DNA of 49,448 nt from Treponemataceae bacterium (GTDB lineage: Bacteria > Spirochaetota > Spirochaetia > Treponematales > Treponemataceae): NCBI GenBank assembly GCA_024685655.1, contig JAIKVO010000227.1:1-49448 (forward strand), given 5' to 3'. Shown piece by piece: positions 20,584-30,374 of this stretch. The notes beneath the pieces were generated by a model that was not told the origin of the DNA, did not search any database, and saw nothing but the letters and a program-made list of their open reading frames with translations. Numbering within the stretch: the first letter of the stretch is position 1; each line of letters starts with the position of its first letter. Made by a program: the position numbers and the translations under genes.

Positions 20584-20743
20584 AAAAAAGACAATAGTTG
20601 ATAGATAACAAAAAGGCAAGCGCCGGATTGGAGCAGTTGCCAGAGGGATGAAAGACCGAGGCAAGTCCGGCGGTGTCTTCAGTCACCGCCGGACCGCGCT
20701 GCGGAAAGCCGGGAAACTAAGGGGGCTACGCGCCTACACCTTA

Positions 20744-21814
20744 TTACTGCGGTGAAGGAAGGAGTAGCTCACCGTTTTTGATGAGCGCGTATTCCTTTGA
20801 TGTCACGGCTCGGACTTCATCTGGAACAGAGGAGATGTAAAGTGGGTCGTCCTCGATGAACGAGATGTATCCTTCTTTGATGCCGACTGTCTCGGCGGTG
20901 CCGAACTTGAGCGATTTATCCAGGTATTTAGTCATCATTTCATACGACATTTTGTCCTGAGCCATTGTCGTGCTTGAAATTACGTATCCTGGGGCTTTTG
21001 CAAAGCCGTTGTCATCGAACCATGCGATGTAGAAACCGAATTTTTCTGCCGCGGAAATAACGCCCTGAGCTGCGCCGCCTGCAATCGGGAGGATAACGTC
21101 AGTTCCGGCGTTATAAAGTGCTTCTGAAAGCTCCATGCCTTTTGAAGCATCGTACCAGTTTCCGACTACGACGAACTCAACTTCTGTATCAGGAACAGCG
21201 GCTTTTGCGCCTTCAATGTATGATGGCAGAATTATGTTGTTCATTACAGGATATTCCTGAGCCGCAACAAGTGCAATTTTATGAGCCGCATTTGCGTATT
21301 CCATTTTGGAAGCGGAAACGAGAGACGCTGCGTAACCAGCCATAAAAGCCTGCTCGCGCTGATTGTAGCGTACTGTTGCAACCGAAGTGTTTCCTTCGAG
21401 GAAAGCGTCCATAAGAACGAATTTTACGTTCGGGAACTGTGTTGTAAGCGGTGCTACAAGGTCCGGAAGTGACGGGTTTGATGAAAGAATCATCGTGTAT
21501 TCACCGGATGAAGCGAGTGCTGTAAGTTTGCCGCTCCATTCCGACTGGTTCGTTCCAGCTTCGATAATCGTGCATTTAACGGCGTTTTTTCCGTCTGCAT
21601 GATTTTTTGCGTTGAAGTCGGCTACGGCTTTTTCAGCGCCGCTTACGAGCATTTCATAGACAGGGCTTCCTGAAACGACACCTGGAACAAATACTGCGAT
21701 TGATTCTGCTGTTGCTTTTTCTGTTTTACATGCTGTGATACTGAGTGTGCAAACGAGTAAAGCAGCACACGCACAAATTACTGTTAAAAAATGTTTTATA
21801 TCAAACTGTTTCAT
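20744..21814 (-). CDS. BMP-family (PnrA/TmpC-like) substrate-binding lipoprotein
   Basis: Lipobox LSITAC; AGYAASLVSASK, VILPIAGGAAQGVISAAEKFG, AWFDDNGFAKAPGYVISS. Confidence 0.92.
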   Translation of the reverse strand: MKQFDIKHFLTVICACAALLVCTLSITACKTEKATAESIAVFVPGVVSGSPVYEMLVSGAEKAVADFNAKNHADGKNAVKCTIIEAGTNQSEWSGKLTALASSGEYTMILSSNPSLPDLVAPLTTQFPNVKFVLMDAFLEGNTSVATVRYNQREQAFMAGYAASLVSASKMEYANAAHKIALVAAQEYPVMNNIILPSYIEGAKAAVPDTEVEFVVVGNWYDASKGMELSEALYNAGTDVILPIAGGAAQGVISAAEKFGFYIAWFDDNGFAKAPGYVISSTTMAQDKMSYEMMTKYLDKSLKFGTAETVGIKEGYISFIEDDPLYISSVPDEVRAVTSKEYALIKNGELLLPSPQ

Positions 21815-22007
21815 AGTCGTGAGTATAGTTTTATATCAAACTAATGTCAACAGGTTTATTCAATTTTTTGGGGAGCTGTTTTTTGCGTGATGCGGTTTTG
21901 TGCGAATTTGCGGAAATGTGCGGCAAGATGCGCAGAATCTGCGCAAAGCGAATTTTTGGGGGCGCAAGTTTCTACAGTCGTGGGATTTTTGAAGAGATTG
22001 CGCGGAA

Positions 22008-23417
22008 CTACCGCCGTTTTTTCCCGGGGCGATCTTTGTAGAATTGATTTTTATCCGCGTACATTTTTTCATCCGCACTTTTCATAGCGATACGAACATT
22101 GCGGCTGTCCTCAACGAACTCGTAGCCTACTGCAAAACTTACAGCACCGGACGCATCCGACTGTTTCTTAAGCTGATCGACAAGTTGCTCAATCTCATTT
22201 CGCGTAGAACCGCGTATCATGATAAGGAATTCATCACCGCCGGCACGGAAAATTTCGCTTCCGCCAAACACAATTTTCAGCATGGAAGCGGCATTTTTAA
22301 GAAGCGTGTCACCGGCATCATGACCTTTGTTGTCATTCACTTGCTTCAAGCAGTTAAGGTCAGTGAAAACAACACCGAGCGAAGTTTTTTGCTCATCGTT
22401 TTCAGAAACAAGCTGATAAACGCGGTTGTTCATTTCGTTTCTGTTGAAAACACCTGTAAGCATATCCATCGTGCTTAGGATGCGAAGTTTCTCAAAAAGC
22501 TGATGATTGTGAATTTCCGATGCGACAAAAAACGTCGTAAGCTCCAAAGTAGATTTAATACGGACAGAATCGTCCTCATCGAATTCCGTTACCCATATAT
22601 ATCCCAAAAGTTCGTCGCCCTTTTTTATCGGGAACAGCGCGATACGTTCAATGCCTGATTTTTGAAGCGAATCATACCATATCGGATTACGCTCCTTTAC
22701 GAATTCCATATCGTGCTTATTCTTGATGATAAGGCAGTTGCTCCCGGCAATTGTATCTTCAAACGAATCAGCTATATCAAAAAAATCGAAGCAAAACCAT
22801 GAAAGATTCCGCGCCATTTCCGGCTCCGAAAACATGGATTCGCCCAAAAGAGAACAAGTCCGGTTTGTATAATCCATCTGCAGGATGAAACAATATTTCG
22901 CGCGGCACATCACCCTTATATCTTTGATGACTTCTGCCATTTTCGTCTTAAAATCCTCGGAACCCCGCATTTTTATGCAAGAATTAAGGACATCGGACGC
23001 AACCTGCTGAGAAAGGTTCGACATCTGAGAAGTATCCGCTTCGCGTGAAAGTTCCTGCGAATACGTGCAGTAACAGATGTTCTCTTCATCACAATCCAAA
23101 GGAAGCATAAAAATATTGAACCAAAAATCGAACCGATCGGGATGCACGTATGTATGAAGCGGTTGTTTAAGAATGGCGCAGCGGTAGCAAAAATCCTCGA
23201 AATTAAGATCTTTTTGCAAATAAAGCTGGTAATCGCTGTTCGGAATGAATTTGTTCGTAAGCATTTTCGGAGTGTACGGAGAGCCCTCTATAGACTCAAT
23301 ATAGGCCTTGTTCCCTGCAACTATGCGGATGTTTCCATAAGAACCGTCTGGAAACTTCTCCACAGATATAATGCAGGTCATTGTCTTAAAACCATCAACA
23401 AATTTCTGAAAATCCAT
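22008..23417 (-). CDS. GGDEF-domain diguanylate cyclase with N-terminal sensory region
   Basis: DMLTGVFNRNEMNNR, VFTDLNCLKQVNDNKGHDAGD, FRAGGDEFLIMIRG; likely start MDFQKFVDGF. Confidence 0.9.
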   Translation of the reverse strand: MDFQKFVDGFKTMTCIISVEKFPDGSYGNIRIVAGNKAYIESIEGSPYTPKMLTNKFIPNSDYQLYLQKDLNFEDFCYRCAILKQPLHTYVHPDRFDFWFNIFMLPLDCDEENICYCTYSQELSREADTSQMSNLSQQVASDVLNSCIKMRGSEDFKTKMAEVIKDIRVMCRAKYCFILQMDYTNRTCSLLGESMFSEPEMARNLSWFCFDFFDIADSFEDTIAGSNCLIIKNKHDMEFVKERNPIWYDSLQKSGIERIALFPIKKGDELLGYIWVTEFDEDDSVRIKSTLELTTFFVASEIHNHQLFEKLRILSTMDMLTGVFNRNEMNNRVYQLVSENDEQKTSLGVVFTDLNCLKQVNDNKGHDAGDTLLKNAASMLKIVFGGSEIFRAGGDEFLIMIRGSTRNEIEQLVDQLKKQSDASGAVSFAVGYEFVEDSRNVRIAMKSADEKMYADKNQFYKDRPGKKRR

Positions 23418-23665
23418 ACAAACCTTTCCAAATGATTTTTCGCATGACAGAAGTCTCAAAGAACATAATAAAACTGAGCGAATACATTTTTTATGATATA
23501 TTGATTTTCTCTACGATTCAACTTAAATATTCCAAAGATTATACAAAAGCGATTTTTCATAATTTTTTATTGAACAAGTTATTTTTCATGGTATTTTTGT
23601 CTTGAAAGCTTGATTTTTCGTGCTAAACTTTATATAAAGCTATCGCACGAATAGTACCAGGAGAT

Positions 23666-24493
23666 TTGAAAATGGATTTGGATGAACAACAGTTGAAATA
23701 TGGGATGGAATTTATTGTCGGCACTTGGCAAGCCGATTTTTTGGTGAATACATTTTCTTCAGATTCAACTCATATTCCTGCCTGTGAATTCAAGTCAGAC
23801 GACGGAACAGATTTTTCAGCTTTTTCGTTCGAGTTTTTTGAGGATCATACTATAGTAGTAAGCGATGCTTTCTCTGGAAAAGAGGAATACGGAACTTGGG
23901 AACAGACCGGGAGCAATGAATATCACTACTGTTTGAGCAATCCGTTCGAAGTTCCAGAAGATGAATTCAATAACTATGCGGAGACTTTGAACGTTCAGAA
24001 CGGTCAGCTTTCGTTCATGATAGAGAATCTTTCGGTAGTAATGAAAAAAACAGCAGAAGGAACAATCACGAAAACGCAGGACATCGGTGATATGGAGTCT
24101 GACCAATCGATGACAGACATTATCGGTAATTACAAAGTCGTGAAGGTGATGAACTTTGAGACTTTCGAGATGCGTACAAAAGAAGAACTGGAAAGGCAGA
24201 AAGCTGAAGGAAAAATAGATGACGAGACGTATTCGGAAGCTTTGACTTTCTTTGAGATGAATATTGAATTCACATCTGACGGCAATGTTGTAACAATGGT
24301 CAAGGGTGTTTGTGAGACACAGGATTGGAAAGCTGTTGACGGAAAGTACTATATCAACACAAACGAAGAAGTTGAGATTTATGGAGAAAAACAGTCTCCT
24401 TGGAAAGAAATAGAGTTTGACGAGGACGGACTGATAAAATTCGCAGAAGGAATGTTGCTTTTACAAAAAGTGCCAATTCAAGGATGTAAATGA
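23666..24493 (+). CDS. Hypothetical protein, translationally coupled to the S41 peptidase gene
   Basis: 275-aa ORF, SD CAGGAG, ATGA overlap with the next gene. Confidence 0.75.
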   Translation: MKMDLDEQQLKYGMEFIVGTWQADFLVNTFSSDSTHIPACEFKSDDGTDFSAFSFEFFEDHTIVVSDAFSGKEEYGTWEQTGSNEYHYCLSNPFEVPEDEFNNYAETLNVQNGQLSFMIENLSVVMKKTAEGTITKTQDIGDMESDQSMTDIIGNYKVVKVMNFETFEMRTKEELERQKAEGKIDDETYSEALTFFEMNIEFTSDGNVVTMVKGVCETQDWKAVDGKYYINTNEEVEIYGEKQSPWKEIEFDEDGLIKFAEGMLLLQKVPIQGCK

Positions 24494-26502
24494 ACATTAT
24501 GTTCGATATGATTTATCTGCGGCTATTTTCTCAGGATCCAGTGACAGTATCGTTTGCAGTTTTCGTTGTAGCAGCGGCAGTCGTCCTTGTGATTCTGCGG
24601 CGAAAGGTTTTCGTCCAGGACATACAGGAACCACAAACAAACGGGCTGGAACCGATAAAAGACTCATACTACGAAGCAAACAAACTTTTCCGCAGAAAAA
24701 GAAAATTTCTGCACATAATTCTTTGCGTCATTCCTTTCGCCGCGTGTTTCATCCACTTTATTGCAGCCCGGTTCATCGGCAACTCGTGGGCGACATGGCA
24801 TTATTACGGCATTTTTTACCTTGCCGCCGCATTGCTAGCACTCCTTCCGATTTGCGACCTGAACCGCATAACAAGAAAAATATTTCCGCCGTTCACAGTC
24901 ATCTTTGCGGTCGCGGCACTTCTGCACACGCTCATTTATCCAATGGCATGGAGCAGCGCGCTCAGGAATCACTCACATAAATCTTATACAGAATCGTTCA
25001 TTGCCATGACCGAAGACATGGAAAAATACTACTCGCTCACAGACTGGAAAAAGATAGACATCCCCGCCTTACGCGACAAGTTTCTGCCGGTCGTGGAGCA
25101 GGCGGAAAAAACGAACGACGACGGGCTTCTTTATGCCGCAGCCTGCGCTTACACATACTACTTTTTCGACGGACATGTAAGAGCCATGCCAAGCACAGAA
25201 TCGTTCTGGCGCGGCGTAATGCTGCTTTCCGGCAACGATTATGGCTTTTCAATGGTGCAACTTGACGACGGAAGATTTATCGCCGTTAGCTGCAGTCCTG
25301 AAACGCCTGCATGTGAGGCGGGAATCCACAACGGAACAGAAATTGTCATGTGGAACGGGAAACCTGTGGCGCAGGCTGCGGCAGAAACTGAATGTATCTA
25401 TAAGTTTGTGACGTGGCCTGTAAAAGAGAATGAAGATTTTTTCCGCCCGGTATGGCTTGCTACCCGCGGAATAAACGACCCGCTCGATTCAGCGGAGCGC
25501 ATTCTTTCGTTTGCACAAATAGAGCCACGAACATCACGATTCATCAAAAGTGACACTGGCGAAATCGTGGAAATAAAAGATCCTGGCCGCATTCCGATGG
25601 AACTTCTTATGGCACTTACAGTTGAGAACAACACAGACAAACGCTCGCCCGCATACGTCGGTTTTATCGCGGACTCCGGTGAATACACTGAAATCGAGGT
25701 AAAAGCACTTGGTTACGGAATAGACCGTTTGGAATTCACGTATCTGAATCTTCTTAGCGTGCTTCGCTCAAACGCATACTGGCTTGATAAAAATCTTGAT
25801 ACAATAATGATAAACGATGACACTGCGTATATGCTCCGGTTTGTCGAATCAAATTTTATCCTGACTGATAATCTTTCGTATCTTACAGGGAAATATCCGG
25901 CAGTAAAACGCAAACTCACAAAAACGCTTACGGAACTGCGCGAGCAGGGAATGAAAAAACTGATTATAGACGCACGGCACAACGACGGGGGGTTTCCCGC
26001 AATGGGAAACGAAACGGCGAGCCTTTTTACAACGGAAAGATTCCCTACAGGCATGGAAGTTTCGTGCATCAACGGCGATTTCAAGCCTCTGCAGACGGAG
26101 TACGTGGAAGCAGGCGGTTCTTTCAGCGATTTGCAGGTCGTCCTTCTTACGGATGCTTTTTGTCTGAGCGCGGGCGACTATCTTGTTAAAGTCCTTGGAA
26201 ACTGCCCGAACGTCACTGTAATGGGAATGACATCAAGCAACTGCTCTTGCCAGACAACAGGCGGAGACAGCTATCTTTCGCAAAGTATATGCGAAATCCG
26301 ATACCCGGTGAACTGGCGGTACAACCCCGATGGCACGAGGTTTATCGACACGGACGACACACGCACATGCACGCTGCCGCTTGATGTAAAGATTCCGCTG
26401 ACACTGGAAGCCGCACTCATTATGACGAGTACCGACGAAGAAGTCCCAGATTATCAGCTTGAATATGCGATAGAATATCTTAAAGAAAGGAATAATAAAT
26501 AG
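24490..26502 (+). CDS. Membrane-anchored S41-family (tail-specific) peptidase
   Basis: Hydrophobic N-terminal segments; KKLIIDARHNDGGFPAMGNETASLF and VVLLTDAFCLSAGDYLVKVLGNCPNVTVMG. Confidence 0.8.
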   Translation: MNIMFDMIYLRLFSQDPVTVSFAVFVVAAAVVLVILRRKVFVQDIQEPQTNGLEPIKDSYYEANKLFRRKRKFLHIILCVIPFAACFIHFIAARFIGNSWATWHYYGIFYLAAALLALLPICDLNRITRKIFPPFTVIFAVAALLHTLIYPMAWSSALRNHSHKSYTESFIAMTEDMEKYYSLTDWKKIDIPALRDKFLPVVEQAEKTNDDGLLYAAACAYTYYFFDGHVRAMPSTESFWRGVMLLSGNDYGFSMVQLDDGRFIAVSCSPETPACEAGIHNGTEIVMWNGKPVAQAAAETECIYKFVTWPVKENEDFFRPVWLATRGINDPLDSAERILSFAQIEPRTSRFIKSDTGEIVEIKDPGRIPMELLMALTVENNTDKRSPAYVGFIADSGEYTEIEVKALGYGIDRLEFTYLNLLSVLRSNAYWLDKNLDTIMINDDTAYMLRFVESNFILTDNLSYLTGKYPAVKRKLTKTLTELREQGMKKLIIDARHNDGGFPAMGNETASLFTTERFPTGMEVSCINGDFKPLQTEYVEAGGSFSDLQVVLLTDAFCLSAGDYLVKVLGNCPNVTVMGMTSSNCSCQTTGGDSYLSQSICEIRYPVNWRYNPDGTRFIDTDDTRTCTLPLDVKIPLTLEAALIMTSTDEEVPDYQLEYAIEYLKERNNK

Positions 26503-26718
26503 GCAAAGGGGGACGAATCCCCCTCGCTTCAACCCATGCGCACGCAAGCGTGCTTCCGGGTTTCCGCTCCCCCCTAGGGAGCGCCCCTGCGCGTTGCCAG
26601 CGAAGCGTTTCAATGCGCAGGGGAACGACAATCCAGTGGACTGTCGTTAGTGAGTCTCCCGGAGAGCTATGCTCGTAGAGGCGGGCTTCAAAGTAGTTGC
26701 TCTCGCTGACAGCCTGTG

Positions 26719-28029
26719 CTAGAGTTTTGTTCCGTTTACTGTTATTGTGCCTGCACTGCCGCTTGCTTTTGTCAGTTTGGAAGTTCCGCAAGTCACTGTT
26801 GCCTTTGATGTGCTGTCACCGGTGTAAACAGTTCCAGAAAGCGTTTCGTCTGGCGCGGTCACTGTAAGATACGCTCCTGTTCCCCACCGTATTTTCTTGC
26901 AGGAAATCAAGTTCTGTCCGTCAGATAGTCCATTGAAAGTACATCCGTTTATTGTGACAGCGGCTGTAGTGTGCGTCACCACGAACATATCCGCGCCGTT
27001 CGTTGCCGTAAACGTGCAGTTTGTAATCGAGAGCGAAGACTTTGTTGCAGAAGCGTCCTCGTCGGCAGCATCTCCGCTGGAACTCTGGTAAAGCATTACG
27101 CAGCCCTGTTCTGTTCTTCCTCCAGTAAGGTTGCAGTTTGTAAGCTCAACTTCATTCTTGCCCTCAACAACAATTGTCTGACCGTTCGTACAAGTTCCAG
27201 TGATATTGTAACCCTTGATAGTTCCTGTTGAGTAAATGCAAGGAGAGTCCTCGGCGACAGTGCTTAAAGTACTCGGTTTTGCGTTTTCCGAAGTACCGAC
27301 GATTACTGTTCCCCCGCCTCTGTCTGTCGCAAGGGCTGCGCAGTGAATGCTCTGTGTAGAGATATGCACGTCACCGTCCGCCGCTATAACAGTGCCACCG
27401 TAAGAAGCAAATAATCCGCGAGCAGAACTTGATGTAGTACTTATGTTTATTCCGTCTTTTATCTCAACTGTTCCACCGTCTGAGGCAAAAACTGCGTTTG
27501 CGTATTTGCCCGTTGTGTTCACTGTGCAGCCCGAGAGTGTTGCTGTTGAATCTTCGCCCAAAACAACTACTGCGTTGTTTATTCCGTAGAAATTGTAATC
27601 GTCGTCTCTTGAAGCACCGGCTCCGTCTCCGCCCTTAATAATAGTGCAGTTCGTAAGATTCGCTGTCCCGCCGTTCACAACAAGGACTGCAATCTCGTTT
27701 GAGCTTGTAGCTTCAATCGTTTCGTCTGTAAGATCGAGCGTCGTGCCGTCCACAAGATATTTGGCGTAGTAAGTCTTTGTAATGCCTTTCGCGGTTTTGT
27801 ACGTGTATGTCACGCTGTCAGCGCCTTCAACAACTACAGTTGTGCCGGATGAGCTGATTTCACCGGGGAATCCCATATCGCCGTCTGGTCTTTCGGGCGG
27901 ATTTCCTCTTTGTTCGCCGCCGAAAACGCTCTGTCCGCTACCAGACTTTCCGCTGCTACCGGATGCACATGCAGATGCAAGCAAGCAAACTGCAATCAAA
28001 ATCGCTGTAAATAATCTAATCTTCTTCAT
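26719..28029 (-). CDS. Surface lipoprotein with beta-helix-type repeats
   Basis: Lipobox LASAC; repeated beta-rungs (GGTANLTNCTIIKGG, DSTATLSGCTVNTTGK, NEVELTNCNLTGG, SSLSITNCTFTATNG). Confidence 0.8.
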   Translation of the reverse strand: MKKIRLFTAILIAVCLLASACASGSSGKSGSGQSVFGGEQRGNPPERPDGDMGFPGEISSSGTTVVVEGADSVTYTYKTAKGITKTYYAKYLVDGTTLDLTDETIEATSSNEIAVLVVNGGTANLTNCTIIKGGDGAGASRDDDYNFYGINNAVVVLGEDSTATLSGCTVNTTGKYANAVFASDGGTVEIKDGINISTTSSSARGLFASYGGTVIAADGDVHISTQSIHCAALATDRGGGTVIVGTSENAKPSTLSTVAEDSPCIYSTGTIKGYNITGTCTNGQTIVVEGKNEVELTNCNLTGGRTEQGCVMLYQSSSGDAADEDASATKSSLSITNCTFTATNGADMFVVTHTTAAVTINGCTFNGLSDGQNLISCKKIRWGTGAYLTVTAPDETLSGTVYTGDSTSKATVTCGTSKLTKASGSAGTITVNGTKL

Positions 28030-28089
28030 AGTTACTCCTTTAGCCTTGTAGCTTTATATGTATCGTATATTAAGTAGTCTTCAATTAAT

Positions 28090-30111
28090 CTACGGTCTTC
28101 CGCCGAAACCGCCGTTGCCGCCCTGCATTCCTCCGGGCCCACCCATTCCGCCTGCGCCAAAGCCGCTTCCTGAGCTCGAATCAGTGTAGACTTTGTTGGA
28201 GCTTGTCGTTGAAACATCACTGAGTGAAGAAGTTCCGCCGGAAAGTGTCGGGAGCGTTGTGTAAAGGTTATGGAAACGTACACCGCCCGTTACAGTAACG
28301 CCAGTTTTTACTGTGTATGTGGAACCTGTCGCAAGGTTCGGAGAAGAAAGTACCATCACCTCACCTGTAGCAGCTGGTAGCGTGTACACAAATACCGGGT
28401 TTCCGTTTTCATCTACAACCGCAACTGTAGTATTTGCGTTTCCATAGCTCGATGAACCAAGAACGACCGTACTCTGATTGCCGCTTGTAGGAGCTGTGTA
28501 GTTGCTCGTACCAAGTCCCACAACAAGGCCTCCATTAATTTTGAACGGATTCTGGTCACAGTCAAATGCACATTCTGGTGTATTAAGACCGAGCGCAACA
28601 ACCACGCCCCCGTTTATCGTACTTCCGTTTGTGCCATTTGAATCGATAGCATCGTTCGAACGGCTGTATGCGTAGATCGCACCACCGTTTATCGTTATGT
28701 TTCCACCGGCATTCATTGCATCATCCGTACAGCTAAGTGTGATTGTTCCTGCGTTGATAGTTAAATCAGCTTTTGCCTCAATTCCTTCCGGAGAACAGCT
28801 TGGATCACTGTCTGTACGGCCTTCATACGGTTCGCCTGTAGTCTTTATGCTGATGATGCCACCGTTTATTTCCACAAACGGATTCGGTGTTGTTGCAGTC
28901 GTTCCGTTCAAATAATTACCGCACAAAAGCGACTTGTTCGCCGTCGCTGTGTAGCTGCTGTCACCAATCACCGACGATGCTGATTTCCAGTGCGCTGTAA
29001 TTCCTTTCGCAACAGTGTTTATCGTGAGTTTTCCGCCGTTTATGATTACAAACCCAGCTCCATTTGTGTATTCTACGGTTAAATCGTCCTCATCAGCATC
29101 CTCGCCCTCAACTTTAATTCCAACGCTCTCGTCATCTTCAATCGTTCCTTTTCCCGTAAGGTTGATGTCTCCGCCATCCACAATAACCGCGTTCAGCGCA
29201 CGGATACAATCTCTTCCCGTAGTGCTGTCAACGGTCACATTAAGCACGATTCCGTCTGCGATGCGCACATAATCTTTTGCATAAACGGCGTGCTTGTAGC
29301 CGGAATTGATTATGTTCAGTGTACCAGCCGTACCGCTCTCGCCCGATCCGCCATCAGAATCAGCAGTCTCTCCTGTAAATATAATTGCACCTTTCGAGTA
29401 AACTGAGCCTTTTTTGTCATCGTACATCGTACTGCTCTGGTTAAGTACACGAGTATCTGTAAGTGTATTCTCAGTATCGTCCGCTACCACAATAAATGTC
29501 CGTTTTTCAGAGCTGAACCTAAGTACAGGACCCGCACCAGAATCACTAGTAATATTCACACCGTTCAGAATGACAGCCGCATCAGCTTTTTTATTCTTTA
29601 TAAAAACCGTACCTGTATAAGTTCCGGAAAGAACGTACTTTATTTTGCCAGTTCCCTTGTATTGGATTACTATACCGTTCGAAGCTTCATCAATTTCGTT
29701 GCCGTCCGAGTCCGTACTGGCTTCCACATTCACGCTTTTTACTATTGTAATTTTTGTGTCAGAAACCTTGCCTAGCGAAGATTCTTCCATGCCAACCGCA
29801 ATTTCGCTTCCATCATTGAGTTTTGCCGTTACATCAGTTCCATTAAAAGAGATGTACACAGTTCCGTCAGCAATAAAATTCTCATACAAGTCATCGGCAA
29901 CCACGCAACTCGCCTCAGCTGTTGTCGTATCTACATAATCCGTTGTGCTGCCGTCATCGACAATTTCCACAACTTGTCCAAATCCACCGGGTTGACTACC
30001 GCCAAAATAATTCGGCATTCCTGAAAAACTATTTGTACAGCCTGTAAAAGTTGCAAAAACAGCAAGCTTCAATAAAAGAGCAAGCATAATTTTCTTTACC
30101 GTTTGTTTCAT
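28090..30111 (-). CDS. Cthe_2159-like carbohydrate-binding beta-helix lipoprotein with Gly-rich tail
   Basis: VYISFNGTDVTAKLNDG, GYKHAVYAKDYVRIADG, GRDCIRALNAVIVDGGDINLTG, EGIEAKADLTINAGTITLSCTDDAMNAGGNITINGG; C-terminal GFGAGGMGGPGGMQGGNGGFGGRP; lipobox TFTGC. Confidence 0.82.
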   Translation of the reverse strand: MKQTVKKIMLALLLKLAVFATFTGCTNSFSGMPNYFGGSQPGGFGQVVEIVDDGSTTDYVDTTTAEASCVVADDLYENFIADGTVYISFNGTDVTAKLNDGSEIAVGMEESSLGKVSDTKITIVKSVNVEASTDSDGNEIDEASNGIVIQYKGTGKIKYVLSGTYTGTVFIKNKKADAAVILNGVNITSDSGAGPVLRFSSEKRTFIVVADDTENTLTDTRVLNQSSTMYDDKKGSVYSKGAIIFTGETADSDGGSGESGTAGTLNIINSGYKHAVYAKDYVRIADGIVLNVTVDSTTGRDCIRALNAVIVDGGDINLTGKGTIEDDESVGIKVEGEDADEDDLTVEYTNGAGFVIINGGKLTINTVAKGITAHWKSASSVIGDSSYTATANKSLLCGNYLNGTTATTPNPFVEINGGIISIKTTGEPYEGRTDSDPSCSPEGIEAKADLTINAGTITLSCTDDAMNAGGNITINGGAIYAYSRSNDAIDSNGTNGSTINGGVVVALGLNTPECAFDCDQNPFKINGGLVVGLGTSNYTAPTSGNQSTVVLGSSSYGNANTTVAVVDENGNPVFVYTLPAATGEVMVLSSPNLATGSTYTVKTGVTVTGGVRFHNLYTTLPTLSGGTSSLSDVSTTSSNKVYTDSSSGSGFGAGGMGGPGGMQGGNGGFGGRP

Positions 30112-30298
30112 ATTGATACGTCTCATAGCGTCCTCCTAAAAAGTTTCACGTTCGCGACATTCGCTTTTATGTCAGCGCTTCATCAGTATGTTTACCAATC
30201 ACATCAGCTGCTGTTGCCCGTTTTGGACCATTGCGTTTGCCGCTTTCTACGTACACTCTATAGCAATAAGAGGCACGAATCTTTAACCAGAGATAAGA

Positions 30299-30324
30299 GA
30301 ATTCTAAGAAAACTCTTAGAATTC
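30299..30324. repeat. Perfect 11-bp inverted repeat with 4-nt loop, followed on + by T-rich tract
   Basis: GAATTCTAAGA-AAAC-TCTTAGAATTC-TTTTACTGTTTTTTTATTTCTTTTTTT. Confidence 0.85.
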
Positions 30325-30374
30325 TTTTACTGTTTTTTTATTTCTTTTTTTGCAAGATATTCTATAATTCCTGT

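Noticed and set aside
21844-22087. Small overlapping ORFs between the BMP gene and GGDEF gene
   Set aside because: Overlap on both strands with low-complexity content; the TGCG periodicity explains the open frames better than coding does.
26508-26720. CRISPR array
   Set aside because: Hairpins are all different and there is no regular direct-repeat/spacer periodicity or cas gene.
26480-26791. 103-aa and 132-aa minus ORFs spanning the hairpin array
   Set aside because: Translations of repeat sequence; the similar peptide at 36.3 kb reflects the shared DNA repeat, not a gene family.
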